NCBI GenBank assembly: GCA_018000995.1
Contig: JAGNIU010000007.1
Location: 64,001-128,000 of the forward strand
Reading direction: 5' to 3'
DNA length: 64,000 nucleotides
DNA from: Bacteroidia bacterium
GTDB taxonomy: Bacteria > Bacteroidota > Bacteroidia > B-17B0 > Aurantibacillaceae
Shown in pieces: positions 25,823-33,735 of the stretch. The notes under the pieces were generated by a model. That model had not been told where the DNA came from, did no database searches, and was given only the letters and a program-made list of their open reading frames with translations. Position 1 is the first letter of the stretch. Every line of letters starts with the position of its first letter. The translations under genes and the position numbers were made by a program.

Positions 25823-26689
25823 TTAAAAAATATGTTTCTCGGCGTGATAAGATGAACGAACCAAAGGACCGCTTTCTACAAAACGGAAACCTTTTTCTAA
25901 GGCAATCTCTTTATACTTTTTAAATTCATCCGGATGAACAAATCTTGCAACCGGTAAATGTTTTGGAGTAGGTTGTAAATACTGACCAATAGTCATAACA
26001 TCACAATTTACATTCCGTAAATCATTGATGGTTTCTAAAACTTCTTCTTCAGTTTCGCCTAAGCCCAACATTAAACCACTTTTTGTTTTAACGCCTGCAT
26101 CATGTAAACGTTTAATCACTTCTAAACTTCTATCGTATTTTGCTTGTATGCGAACTTGTGCGGTTAATCTTCTAACAGTTTCAATATTATGCGAAACAAT
26201 ATCCGGCTTCACATCAATAATACGTTGCAAATTATCCCAGTTACCGGCGAAATCAGGAATTAAACATTCAAATTTTGTTTCCGGACTAATTGCTCTAATT
26301 TCTTTAATAGTTTCCGCCCAAATGATAGAACCACCATCTTTTAAATCATCACGATCCACTGAAGTAATAACACAATGTTTAACGCCCATTAATTTTACGG
26401 AGTTAGCAACACGTTTTGGTTCATCCCAATCTGCCGCTTTAGGTTTACCTGTTGCAACTGCACAGAAGCCACAAGAGCGCGTGCAGATGTTACCTAATAT
26501 CATAAACGTTGCGGTGCCTGCGCCCCAGCATTCGCCCATATTCGGACAATTACCGCTTTCGCAAATAGTGTGTAATTTGTGTTTGCTAACGATGCCTCGA
26601 ACTTTAAGGTAATCTTCACCTATTGGTAATTTTACTCTTAACCAATCCGGTTTTTTTATTCGGGGTTCTTGTAGATTTTCAGTTTCCAT
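25823..26689 (-). CDS. lipA: Lipoyl synthase
   Basis: A 288-residue radical SAM enzyme that inserts two sulfur atoms into octanoyl groups on lipoyl domains. The auxiliary cluster ligands are C43, C48 and C54 in [13 protein letters not shown]; the radical SAM cluster ligands are C69, C73 and C76 in [10 protein letters not shown]. The C-terminal serine ligand of the auxiliary cluster is in VRSSYHAE. Length and order are normal. It is followed by the DUF4421 gene and preceded by a palindromic repeat at 26694. Confidence 0.97.
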   Translation of the reverse strand: METENLQEPRIKKPDWLRVKLPIGEDYLKVRGIVSKHKLHTICESGNCPNMGECWGAGTATFMILGNICTRSCGFCAVATGKPKAADWDEPKRVANSVKLMGVKHCVITSVDRDDLKDGGSIIWAETIKEIRAISPETKFECLIPDFAGNWDNLQRIIDVKPDIVSHNIETVRRLTAQVRIQAKYDRSLEVIKRLHDAGVKTKSGLMLGLGETEEEVLETINDLRNVNCDVMTIGQYLQPTPKHLPVARFVHPDEFKKYKEIALEKGFRFVESGPLVRSSYHAEKHIF

Positions 26690-26693
26690 TTTG

Positions 26694-26716
26694 CTTGTCC
26701 TGACCTTGTCGAAGGA
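26694..26716. repeat. Short interspersed repeat (cttgtcctgaccttgtcg type)
   Basis: The bases between the lipA start and the stop of the next gene read cttgtcctgaccttgtcg followed by aagga. On the other strand this is a TCCTTCGACAAGG-type element of a kind that is common between genes in Bacteroidota and other phyla. It has short inverted arms (cctt/aagg). Confidence 0.4.
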
Positions 26717-27469
26717 TTAAAACCATTTCTTGCCAAATACAAATCCAACGTACAATGTTATTACAACATTTTCACCAGGATTTCTTGCCATAATGGGAAG
26801 TGCTTTTGGATAATAATCGCAAGATACACCGGTTTCAATAGCACGAACCCAATGAGAGTAAGGCGCGTATTCAAAACTCATATTTACTTTTCCGTGTATA
26901 GCGGGATATAATTTTATTTCATCTAATCCATTTATAAAAGGACCTTTACCAACAACACTGTCTTGCGTAAAATTTTCTTCATCATACTTTACCGATTCAG
27001 GACCTCTTGTTGGTCCGCTACCGCGATAAACTAAAACGTAATATGGTTTTGCAATGGCAAGTGTACCGCCAATTACATACGAGCAACGGATTTCAATTGC
27101 TTTTCTGTCGGATCGTTTAAAAATTACATTTTGTAAACCTGTACCAACACGGATTAAAGCCACGTTATTAATTTTCCCGTACACAAAACGTTTTGCGTTC
27201 TCTTCTGTACTTTTTACTTTAATTTCTTTGGGATGTTTTAAGGTTAAACCTTCAAACTCTAATAAAGATTTTGTTTTAGCACTTAGGTGTTTTCCGCGAC
27301 GGTAACCAACACCAAATCCGCGGGTGTGTGCGAAAATTTTAAAGGTCGCTTCGTGACGGAATAAAACATTAACCTCCTGACCTTTTTCAATAGCCTCTAA
27401 AGTACTTTGCGAAAAAATTTTTTGCGACAAAAATAAGGCTGAAATGAAAGCTATCCGTTTAAAAGTCAT
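26717..27469 (-). CDS. Secreted protein of unknown function
   Basis: A 250-residue exported protein. I place the start at the ATG at 27469, which gives the signal peptide MTFKRIAFISALFLSQKIFS; the longer reading from 27529 would add 20 residues before it. The mature part includes FRHEATFKIFAHTRGFGVGY and RRGKHLSAKTKSLLEFEG, with several Arg/Lys-rich strands, and YYVLVYRGSGPTRGPESV in the middle. I recall similar conserved unknowns in Bacteroidota but no named family. It ends with FGKKWF and may be an outer-membrane barrel. Confidence 0.72.
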   Translation of the reverse strand: MTFKRIAFISALFLSQKIFSQSTLEAIEKGQEVNVLFRHEATFKIFAHTRGFGVGYRRGKHLSAKTKSLLEFEGLTLKHPKEIKVKSTEENAKRFVYGKINNVALIRVGTGLQNVIFKRSDRKAIEIRCSYVIGGTLAIAKPYYVLVYRGSGPTRGPESVKYDEENFTQDSVVGKGPFINGLDEIKLYPAIHGKVNMSFEYAPYSHWVRAIETGVSCDYYPKALPIMARNPGENVVITLYVGFVFGKKWF

Positions 27470-27596
27470 TGTACTGATAAGGCTTAGTTTCAGAGTGGGT
27501 TTAAATATAAAGAATGAAGTATCTTTCATGTATATTTGAAATAATTAAGCCTTTACAGCACGAGTAACAAAATTACATAATTTTGACCTTTAAACC

Positions 27597-27604
27597 TACT
27601 TTTG
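27597..27604 (+). promoter_or_regulatory. Promoter element for the OsmC-family gene
   Basis: TACTTTTG matches the Bacteroidota -7 element, 23 bases before the ATG at 27628. A TTTTG at 27581 is too close to serve as its -33 partner. Confidence 0.4.
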
Positions 27605-27627
27605 ATGAAGAGCTAAAACCTTAAAAA

Positions 27628-28035
27628 ATGATAACAAGTACAGTAAAATATCCAGGTGAATTAAGAACTGAAGCCGTTCACGTTAAGAGTGGAAACGTAA
27701 TAATAACCGACGCCCCAACCGATAACCATGGTAAAGGTGAAGCCTTCTCGCCAACTGATTTAGTGGCTACGGCTTTAGCCAGTTGTATGATATCTGTAAT
27801 GGGAATAGTATCAATGAAAGAAGGAATAACAACAACGGATGGCGCCACCGCTGAGGTTACCAAGGTAATGTATGCTGAACCTCGACGAATAGGGGAAATA
27901 CATGTAAAACTTATAATGCCTAAAAAGAACTTTACGGAGAAGGAGAAGAAAATGTACGAACACGCTGCTCATACTTGTCCTGTTGCAAAGAGTTTGCATC
28001 CTGATTTAAAGCAGGTAATAAGCTTTGTTTGGTAA
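27628..28035 (+). CDS. OsmC-family peroxidase-like protein
   Basis: A 135-residue OsmC/Ohr-fold protein. The two redox cysteines are visible: C53 in TALASCMISVMG and C117 in HAAHTCPVAKSLHP. The segment FSPTDLVATALASC is the family signature. These proteins reduce organic or inorganic hydroperoxides at the dimer interface. It has its own promoter-like element and a strong terminator, so it is a single-gene unit. Confidence 0.93.
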   Translation: MITSTVKYPGELRTEAVHVKSGNVIITDAPTDNHGKGEAFSPTDLVATALASCMISVMGIVSMKEGITTTDGATAEVTKVMYAEPRRIGEIHVKLIMPKKNFTEKEKKMYEHAAHTCPVAKSLHPDLKQVISFVW

Positions 28036-28056
28036 GAATTGAATAAGGTGAAACAC

Positions 28057-28088
28057 AAAAGCCCTGACGATATCGTCAGGGCTTTTTT
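28057..28088 (+). terminator. Perfect-palindrome terminator after the OsmC gene
   Basis: aaaagccctgacga and its exact complement form a 30-base palindrome (28057-28086) that runs into ttttttta. The symmetric A and T tracts mean it could also work on the minus strand for the small lipoprotein gene at 28118. Confidence 0.9.
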
Positions 28089-28117
28089 TATTATGATGAT
28101 AACAGGTTAAGCTGAGC

Positions 28118-28249
28118 TTAAGCTATTTTAGTATGTTGATTTTGAGTATTAACTTTAGAATAAGCAGGACACTTTTCGTGCGATTTGCAAGAAGAGAAAG
28201 TAACCGCTACAAAAGCGAAAACAGAAGCAAGGATGATAACTTTTTTCAT
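28118..28249 (-). CDS. 43-residue small lipoprotein
   Basis: A very short gene. The protein starts MKKVIILASVFAFVAVTFSS and has a lipobox, FSSC, with C21 as the lipid site, followed by a 22-residue polar tail with KSHEKCPAYSKVNTQNQ. Export and lipid attachment are therefore likely. A TATATTTG promoter element lies 21 bases upstream and the bidirectional terminator at 28057 lies 31 bases downstream, which supports a real transcription unit. Small lipoproteins with a CPAY segment occur in other Bacteroidota to my recollection; no function is known. Confidence 0.72.
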   Translation of the reverse strand: MKKVIILASVFAFVAVTFSSCKSHEKCPAYSKVNTQNQHTKIA

Positions 28250-28270
28250 AATTAAGAATGTTTATTTTAA

Positions 28271-28278
28271 CAAATATA
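28271..28278 (-). promoter_or_regulatory. Promoter element for the small lipoprotein
   Basis: TATATTTG on the minus strand, 21 bases before the ATG at 28249. It is an exact -7 match; the -33 element is unclear. Confidence 0.45.
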
Positions 28279-28344
28279 AGATATTATCAAAAATAATGAA
28301 AAAAATGTTTTTCACAATGTTAAAATCGAGGGTATCTTCGGCGC

Positions 28345-29016
28345 ATGGTTAATCCGAAAATAGAGGCAGGTTGGTTAAATGCTATTAATGAAGAGTTTAC
28401 TAAGGATTACTTCACCAATTTGAAGTGCTTTTTAGTGGAGGAACGTAAACAATTTGTTACTTATCCACCAGCTAATAGAATTTTCGCCGCCTTTGATTTT
28501 ACGCCTTTTGATAAGGTAAAAGTGGTGATTTTAGGACAAGATCCTTACCATGGCGACGGACAAGCCAACGGTTTATGCTTTTCGGTGGCAGATGGAATTC
28601 GTAAGCCACCATCGTTAGTAAATATTTTTAAGGAGTTGAAAGAGGATGAAGGATGTGATATACCGGAAAGCGGAAATTTGGAACAATGGGCTCATCAAGG
28701 TGTGTTTTTGTTAAATGCTACTTTAACTGTGCGGGCTAATACAGCAGGAAGTCATCAAAATAAAGGATGGGAATTATTTACTGATGCTGTTATTAAAACA
28801 TTAAGTGATAAAAAAGAGAACCTTGTTTTTTTATTGTGGGGAAATTACGCCAAAGCAAAAACAGTTTTAATTGATGCCAATAAACATTTGGTATTAACCG
28901 CAGCTCATCCATCACCTTTAGCCCGCGGCGCATTTTTTGGCAGCAAACATTTTAGTCAGACGAATAAGTTTTTGAAAAGTAAAGGGATTGAGGAAGTGAA
29001 TTGGTGTTTGAAATAA
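28345..29016 (+). CDS. ung: Uracil-DNA glycosylase
   Basis: A 223-residue family 1 enzyme that removes uracil from DNA in base-excision repair. The catalytic water-activating D66 is in VILGQDPYHGDGQANGLCFS, and H188 is in TAAHPSPLARG, the minor-groove loop. LLWGNYAK and LNATLTVR are also typical. Length is usual. Its stop lies 2 bases from the stop of the convergent T9SS cargo gene. Confidence 0.97.
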   Translation: MVNPKIEAGWLNAINEEFTKDYFTNLKCFLVEERKQFVTYPPANRIFAAFDFTPFDKVKVVILGQDPYHGDGQANGLCFSVADGIRKPPSLVNIFKELKEDEGCDIPESGNLEQWAHQGVFLLNATLTVRANTAGSHQNKGWELFTDAVIKTLSDKKENLVFLLWGNYAKAKTVLIDANKHLVLTAAHPSPLARGAFFGSKHFSQTNKFLKSKGIEEVNWCLK

Positions 29017-29017
29017 A

Positions 29018-29953
29018 TTACTGTTTAGAGATTTTCTTTGTCGAGATTAATTTATTGTTACGATAGATCTCGAGAAAATATATTCCATTCTGTAATTCCG
29101 AAATATTAATTACTTCACCTGACCTCAAGATTTTTGTTTTTATTTCCTGACCCAAAATATTCTTTATTCTGACCTCATCGATGTTATTTACTTGCGCGCC
29201 TGATAAAAAGATATTTTCCGAGGCCGGATTTGGATAAATAACAATTGTCAGATTATTATTATTTTCTTCAACATCTGTAACAAAATAATTACAAGCAACC
29301 GTTACTCTTTTATAGCCGCTTATTTGATTGTCATCATAACATCTTAATGGACCGCCCTTATCTGAATCAGTTTGGGTTGGACAAACATCTTGCGGATTGT
29401 AAAAATAATATTGAACACATCCAAGACGTTCAAAAATTGTATCAGTAAAAAAGAAAGGGGTGGGCATATTGAAGGCGTATCTGCCAACACTAACCTTTAA
29501 CCACTTTAGGTACTGAGATTGTATAAATACGTGTCCTGTATCCGTAACAGTAACTTTTGATTTCGCACAATTAGTGAATGATTTTGGTGTCAAATGCCAT
29601 GAATCTCCAATATTTGCACCATAATTAAATAAAGTATCAAAGTTGGTTGTTGTTCCTGTTACATCTTGTATATAAACCACATTTCCGTTCACATGGGTAT
29701 AAATGTAGGGTCCGTAAAAGGCAAATGGAATGGAAAAATTATGTCCTTGAGTATAGTAACTTATTTTGTTACAATTCTTACTCGATATTAAAGTATCCTT
29801 AATGTAATTTAGTCTGGTATATGCAGAAGATGAAGGCGCTGTATTGTGTGTATAGTGCCAGGTAGCACCAGGACGACACCAAATTTGAGAATTGGAATTA
29901 AAAAATGAGAAGATAAAAATTAAAGAAAAGAATATGTTTCGTACTTGAAGCAT
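29018..29953 (-). CDS. Secreted protein with T9SS type A sorting domain
   Basis: A 311-residue secreted protein. The signal peptide (MLQVRNIFFSLIFIFSFFNS) is followed by a domain with IWCRPGATWHYTHN and several Cys (CNKI, CAKS, CVQYYF, CPTQ, CYDD, CNYF) that could form disulfides. The last about 75 residues, starting IVIYPNPASENIFLSG and ending in a short Lys-rich tail, form a type A T9SS sorting domain. The mature domain is not one I recognise; similar cargo proteins often describe cell-surface or adhesive factors. A near-match promoter (TACTTTAG) ends 4 bases before the ATG. Confidence 0.85.
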   Translation of the reverse strand: MLQVRNIFFSLIFIFSFFNSNSQIWCRPGATWHYTHNTAPSSSAYTRLNYIKDTLISSKNCNKISYYTQGHNFSIPFAFYGPYIYTHVNGNVVYIQDVTGTTTNFDTLFNYGANIGDSWHLTPKSFTNCAKSKVTVTDTGHVFIQSQYLKWLKVSVGRYAFNMPTPFFFTDTIFERLGCVQYYFYNPQDVCPTQTDSDKGGPLRCYDDNQISGYKRVTVACNYFVTDVEENNNNLTIVIYPNPASENIFLSGAQVNNIDEVRIKNILGQEIKTKILRSGEVINISELQNGIYFLEIYRNNKLISTKKISKQ

Positions 29954-29987
29954 ATACTAAAGTAATAATAAAAGGAATAGAAAGCAA

Positions 29988-30563
29988 TTAATCCTTTTTC
30001 TTCTTCAAAAACTCATCCGTAAAATGTTTTTGCGATTTTGGTTCGCTGAATTTTCCGGAGTTGTATTCTTTGGATTTGTTTCTTGGAATAGAAAGACTTT
30101 CCCAACTTGAACTCTTAATTATTTTAGCAACGTAAACTATTTGTCCAACATGATAAGGATAATGTGCTAATTGTCGGTTAATGGCTTCCATCACCGTATG
30201 CCCTTCGTTTCGGATGTAAATTATTTTTTCTAAATCATCAGGTTTTAATTCGTTCAAGGTTGTAAATAATCTGTCCCAACCTTTATCCCATAAAGCAATG
30301 ACTTCCGCTCTTGTTTTAATATCATTCTCAAATTCACCATCACGGTTACGTGATTCTTTCTCACCATCAGTAGTCAAAAAATCAGTCCAGCGGGAGACCA
30401 TGTTGCCACTCAAATGTTTTACAATGGTGGCAATGCTGTTGCTATCTTCGTTTAGTTGCCAGAATAATTTCTCCTCGTCAACCTGAGCCATTGCTTTTTC
30501 ACCAAGACTTTTGTAATAAGAGAATTGGCGGTTCATGCTTTTGAGATAATTTTCTTGTATCAT
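29988..30563 (-). CDS. DinB-superfamily protein (DUF1572-like)
   Basis: A 191-residue helical-bundle protein. Metal ligands of the DinB type are suggested by IATIVKHLSGNM near residue 50 and by the HYPYHVGQIVYVAK segment near residue 135. WTDFLTTDGEKESRNRDGEF between them fits the DUF1572 branch. DinB-like proteins bind a metal and some act as thiol-dependent transferases; the role of this one is unknown. Confidence 0.85.
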   Translation of the reverse strand: MIQENYLKSMNRQFSYYKSLGEKAMAQVDEEKLFWQLNEDSNSIATIVKHLSGNMVSRWTDFLTTDGEKESRNRDGEFENDIKTRAEVIALWDKGWDRLFTTLNELKPDDLEKIIYIRNEGHTVMEAINRQLAHYPYHVGQIVYVAKIIKSSSWESLSIPRNKSKEYNSGKFSEPKSQKHFTDEFLKKKKD

Positions 30564-30590
30564 TTTAATATTTTGTCTTCAATTAATGTT

Positions 30591-30657
30591 CGACCCCTCC
30601 GGGGTCGTGAATGTATAAGGCGTTTCTTTCTAGAAACATTTGACTCCTCCGGAGTCA
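30591..30657. repeat. Triple-hairpin intergenic element
   Basis: Three short hairpins follow each other: cgacccc-tcc-ggggtcg (30591-30607), gtttct-ttct-agaaac (30622-30637) and tgactcc-tcc-ggagtca (30641-30657). The first and third share the form gACyCC-TCC-GGrGTC. No ORF lies across them. The element resembles an interspersed non-coding repeat; copy number cannot be judged here. Confidence 0.65.
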
Positions 30658-30722
30658 GGAAAAATTTTGTTATATGTCGCCGTTTAATCAAAATAATCAA
30701 ACTTTGTCCCTTTAATCCCTTT

Positions 30723-30776
30723 AGTCTCTCAAGTCCCTTCAGTCTCTTCAATCCCTTCAGTCTCTCAAGTCCCTTA
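30723..30776. repeat. 18-base tandem repeat at the M28 peptidase stop
   Basis: Three consecutive 18-base units: agtctctcaagtcccttc, agtctcttcaatcccttc and agtctctcaagtccctta, with a half unit before them (from 30711). Read on the minus strand, the third unit holds the stop codon of the peptidase gene at 30774-30776. The period of 6 codons makes an open frame with a Leu-Lys-Gly-Leu pattern, which I take to be accidental. Confidence 0.7.
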
Positions 30777-32138
30777 TCTATACTTATCAATCAAATAAAT
30801 TAAACTTCCAATAGCAGCGGCACCTAATTCTAATTCGCGTTTATTTACTTTATCAAAAGTATCATCAGCAGTGTGGTGAATATCAAAATAACGCTGACCA
30901 TCCGGTTCGAAACCAATACAAGGCACACCCATTTTTTCAAGCGGACCAATATCTGCACCACCACCACCCGGATGAATTTTAGAAATTAGATACGGTTCAA
31001 ATAATGGTTTCCAGGTTGCTGCTAATTTGTACATGCCTCCAACAGTATCAACACCAAAACCTCTTGGAGTAAAACCACCGGCATCCGTTTCAATAGCGGC
31101 AATGTGTTTCCATTTCTTTTTTTCTGATTCTTTTCCGTAAGCTTTTCCACCACCTAAACCATTTTCTTCATTCATAAAAGCAATTGCACGAATACTATGT
31201 CTTGGTTTCGCTCCAATTTTTTTATACATCCCTAACACATCAATACATTGAACAACGCCTGCACCATCATCATGTGCACCTTCGCCATTATCCCAGCTAT
31301 CTAAATGTCCGCCTGCAATAATATATTCGTTTGGTTTTTCTTTCCCTTTTAATTCGCCAATCACATTATATGAAAGCGTATCCTTAAATGTTTTGCACGT
31401 TGATTTTAATTGAACCAAAAGTTTCGCATCATTTTTAATAGCTGCAGAAAGATCATCAGCCGCTTTATAACTTAAGGCGAAAGAAGGAATTTTTACATCA
31501 GCGCTATCGTAAGTCATGACCCCTGTGTGTGGTGAATCGTTATTTAAAGAACTCATACTTCTTACTAGTGTTGCAACAGCACCATATTTACTTGCTTTAA
31601 CAGCACCTAAATAACGATAAGGAACAGTTTCGCCATAAGATTTTCCTGTAGAAATATTTTTAGGATTGAAAGCAACATTATAAAAAACAATTTTTCCTTT
31701 TAAGAGATTTTTTTCACCAAGTGATTTTAATTCTTCCCAACTTTTCACTTCAACAACACCGGCATTTAATCCTGAAACAGGCGTCGCTGTTGAACCACCC
31801 AATGCACAAACATTTAAGTTTAAGCGTTTGCCGGGAGAAGTTGCCACACACATTTCTTTTGCGCCGCGCTCCCAATGTGTCACCATGCAAGGTTGTAAAT
31901 AAACGGTATCAGCACCGGCAGCATACATTGCTTCCTTTGCCCATTCAACTGATTTTGCAGCTTGAGGTGAACCGCTTAAGCGACCACCAATTGTTTTACA
32001 AAGCACTTCAAGATTTTTGTAAGATTTACTTTCCGTTAAATAGTAATCGTAAATTTTACGAAGAGTAATTGAGTCCTGATTTTGTGATTTTGCTGAGAAA
32101 GCTAACGTTGCTAAGAGAATAATTTTTATTGTTTTCAT
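30774..32138 (-). CDS. Secreted M28-family metallopeptidase
   Basis: A 454-residue exported peptidase. The ATG at 32138 gives the signal peptide MKTIKIILLATLAFSAKSQ; the longer reading from 32174 adds 12 residues ahead of it. A PA-like domain (about residues 120-250) precedes the metal site: AGGHLDSWDNGEGAHDDGAG with His and Asp ligands, then FMNEENGLGGGKAYG with the Glu pair, AIETDAGGF with Asp, and HHTADDTFD with the last His. This order matches aminopeptidase or carboxypeptidase Q-like M28 enzymes. It probably trims peptides in the periplasm together with the DPP-IV enzyme. Confidence 0.93.
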   Translation of the reverse strand: MKTIKIILLATLAFSAKSQNQDSITLRKIYDYYLTESKSYKNLEVLCKTIGGRLSGSPQAAKSVEWAKEAMYAAGADTVYLQPCMVTHWERGAKEMCVATSPGKRLNLNVCALGGSTATPVSGLNAGVVEVKSWEELKSLGEKNLLKGKIVFYNVAFNPKNISTGKSYGETVPYRYLGAVKASKYGAVATLVRSMSSLNNDSPHTGVMTYDSADVKIPSFALSYKAADDLSAAIKNDAKLLVQLKSTCKTFKDTLSYNVIGELKGKEKPNEYIIAGGHLDSWDNGEGAHDDGAGVVQCIDVLGMYKKIGAKPRHSIRAIAFMNEENGLGGGKAYGKESEKKKWKHIAAIETDAGGFTPRGFGVDTVGGMYKLAATWKPLFEPYLISKIHPGGGGADIGPLEKMGVPCIGFEPDGQRYFDIHHTADDTFDKVNKRELELGAAAIGSLIYLIDKYR

Positions 32139-32161
32139 AATTTGTGTTTCAATTTTGACCT

Positions 32162-32227
32162 CACAAAACCTCATCCGTCCTCCTAAGCGGACACCTTCTC
32201 CTATAAGGAGAAGGGAAAGGTTTGTGG
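32162..32227. repeat. Cloverleaf-like intergenic element
   Basis: A perfect 9-base hairpin (ccttctcct at 32194-32202, ata loop, aggagaagg at 32206-32214) is flanked by a weaker gtcc/ggac hairpin. The outer ends, cacaaaacc and ggtttgtgg, pair with one bulge. It fills the gap between the DUF721 stop and the peptidase start and looks like a non-coding repeat. Confidence 0.55.
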
Positions 32228-32518
32228 TTATTTAAATACTATGTCGTTTATTAATTTACTACCGCAAAAGCGGTTTATGTTAGTGATGATTTGTTGCTTG
32301 TTAAAGGATAATTCCTGTTTTAGAGAGGCCGATTTCAATGTTAAAAATAAAACTGTATCGTTAAAAGAAATATCTAATGTGTTATTTGATACATGTTCGC
32401 CGACGATCTCCGCCCAATTTTTTTTAACGGTAAAACGACTGATTTTAACATCGAGTTTTTCTTGTTTTAAGAACTCATTAATGGCGTCGCCTACTTTTAT
32501 GAGATTGCTTTTTTTCAT
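32228..32518 (-). CDS. DUF721 (DciA-like) protein
   Basis: A 96-residue protein of the DUF721 family. The KNWAEIVGEHVSNNT segment (residues about 32-46) and the following strand region are typical. DciA-type members help load the replicative helicase in bacteria that lack DnaC; here that role is inferred from the family. It starts 1 base after the recF stop, and recF-DUF721 pairing is common in Bacteroidota. The product is short but full length for the single-domain form. Confidence 0.88.
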   Translation of the reverse strand: MKKSNLIKVGDAINEFLKQEKLDVKISRFTVKKNWAEIVGEHVSNNTLDISFNDTVLFLTLKSASLKQELSFNKQQIITNINRFCGSKLINDIVFK

Positions 32519-32519
32519 T

Positions 32520-33626
32520 TTACTTCAGTGTTTCAACAACACCGTTATCTACTAAAAATATTTTTTTGTCAATGTTATTAAACGCAAATAAATCTCTGAT
32601 ACGATCAGGATGGGTATCTGTTATAAATACTTGTCCGAAATTATCATCACTCACCAATTCTATTAATTTACGGAATCTTGTTTCATCTAATTTATCGTAA
32701 ACATCATCTAAAAGCAATAAAGGCTTGGTATTTTTTTTAGTTTTTATGAACTCAAATTGAGCCAACTTCAAAGCTAAAAGGTAAGATTTTTGTTGTCCCT
32801 GAGAGGCAAATTTCTTTAAACTAAATCCATTAATGGTAAAATCTAAATCATCTTTATGTGGACCAACAGTAGTATAATGCAAAACACGGTCGCGCTCAAT
32901 GGCTGTTAAAATAGCGGCTTCATAATCGCGTTCACCAACAGATGATTCGTAGTGTAAGGAGACTTCTTCTTTACTTTCGCTAATGTGTGCGTAATGTTTA
33001 TTGAATAAAGGAATAAACTCCTTCAAGAAATCAATTCGTATTTGTAAAATGCCTTTACCGTGAATAATTAATTGTTCATCCCAAATTTCTAAAGTCACCG
33101 AATCAAAAGCTCTCGATTCCCAAAATTGTTTTAATAAAGCGTTACGTTGTTTTAAAACTTGGTTGTATGCAATGAGTTTTTCTAAATATACTTTATCATA
33201 TTGTGAAATAATACCATCAATAAATTTACGTCGCGTTTCGCTGGTTCCATTTATTAATTCAGCATCACCCGGCGAAATCATCACTAAAGGATACATACCA
33301 ATATGTTCCGATAAACGGTCGTATTCTTTTTTATCGTGTTTAAATATTTTTTTCTGATTGCGTTTTTGTCCGCAATACACTTCAGTAGTTTCTCCGTTTC
33401 GGTTATAAGTACCCTGAATCACGAAAAAGCCTTCGCCATGTTTAATGTTTTGGCTATCGATAGAGTTAAAAAAGCTCTTACAAAACGACAAATAGTGGAT
33501 GGCATCGAGGATATTGGTCTTACCCATCCCATTATTCCCCACAAGGCAATTCATCTTTTCGCTGAATTGGAGGGTCACATCCGCGTAATTTTTGAAGTTT
33601 ATAAGGGAAAGCTGCTTTAAAACCAT
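32520..33626 (-). CDS. recF: DNA replication and repair protein RecF
   Basis: A 368-residue SMC-like ATPase that binds gapped DNA and helps load RecA. The Walker A loop is GNNGMGKTN (residues 30-38). The signature and Walker B region are KKFASQGQQKSYLLALKLAQ and KPLLLLDDVYDKLDETR, followed by QVFITDTHPDR. Length is normal. It is divergent from the TPR gene at 33736 across a 109-base gap and is read with the DUF721 gene downstream. Confidence 0.96.
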   Translation of the reverse strand: MVLKQLSLINFKNYADVTLQFSEKMNCLVGNNGMGKTNILDAIHYLSFCKSFFNSIDSQNIKHGEGFFVIQGTYNRNGETTEVYCGQKRNQKKIFKHDKKEYDRLSEHIGMYPLVMISPGDAELINGTSETRRKFIDGIISQYDKVYLEKLIAYNQVLKQRNALLKQFWESRAFDSVTLEIWDEQLIIHGKGILQIRIDFLKEFIPLFNKHYAHISESKEEVSLHYESSVGERDYEAAILTAIERDRVLHYTTVGPHKDDLDFTINGFSLKKFASQGQQKSYLLALKLAQFEFIKTKKNTKPLLLLDDVYDKLDETRFRKLIELVSDDNFGQVFITDTHPDRIRDLFAFNNIDKKIFLVDNGVVETLK

Positions 33627-33705
33627 GGTAATTAGGGTAAATTTAAGGCATTTTTACAGTAAAAACCCGTTTTAAAATAAATTTCGGGGTTTAAATTAAA
33701 AAATC

Positions 33706-33713
33706 TATTTTTG
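33706..33713 (+). promoter_or_regulatory. Promoter element for the TPR membrane protein gene
   Basis: TATTTTTG followed by CACC is an extended match to the Bacteroidota -7 consensus, 22 bases before the ATG at 33736. Confidence 0.5.
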
Positions 33714-33735
33714 CACCTTAAAATTAGTCGATAAA

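Noticed and set aside
27531..27538. TATATTTG on the plus strand
   Set aside because: It is an exact promoter match but about 90 bases from the OsmC gene, which has a closer TACTTTTG; left as chance or a minor start.
30560..30803. Open frames on both strands with Leu-Lys-Gly or Phe-Ser-Leu-Ser repeats
   Set aside because: They are readings of the 18-base tandem repeat and the hairpins; they have no start signal, export signal or neighbour logic of their own.
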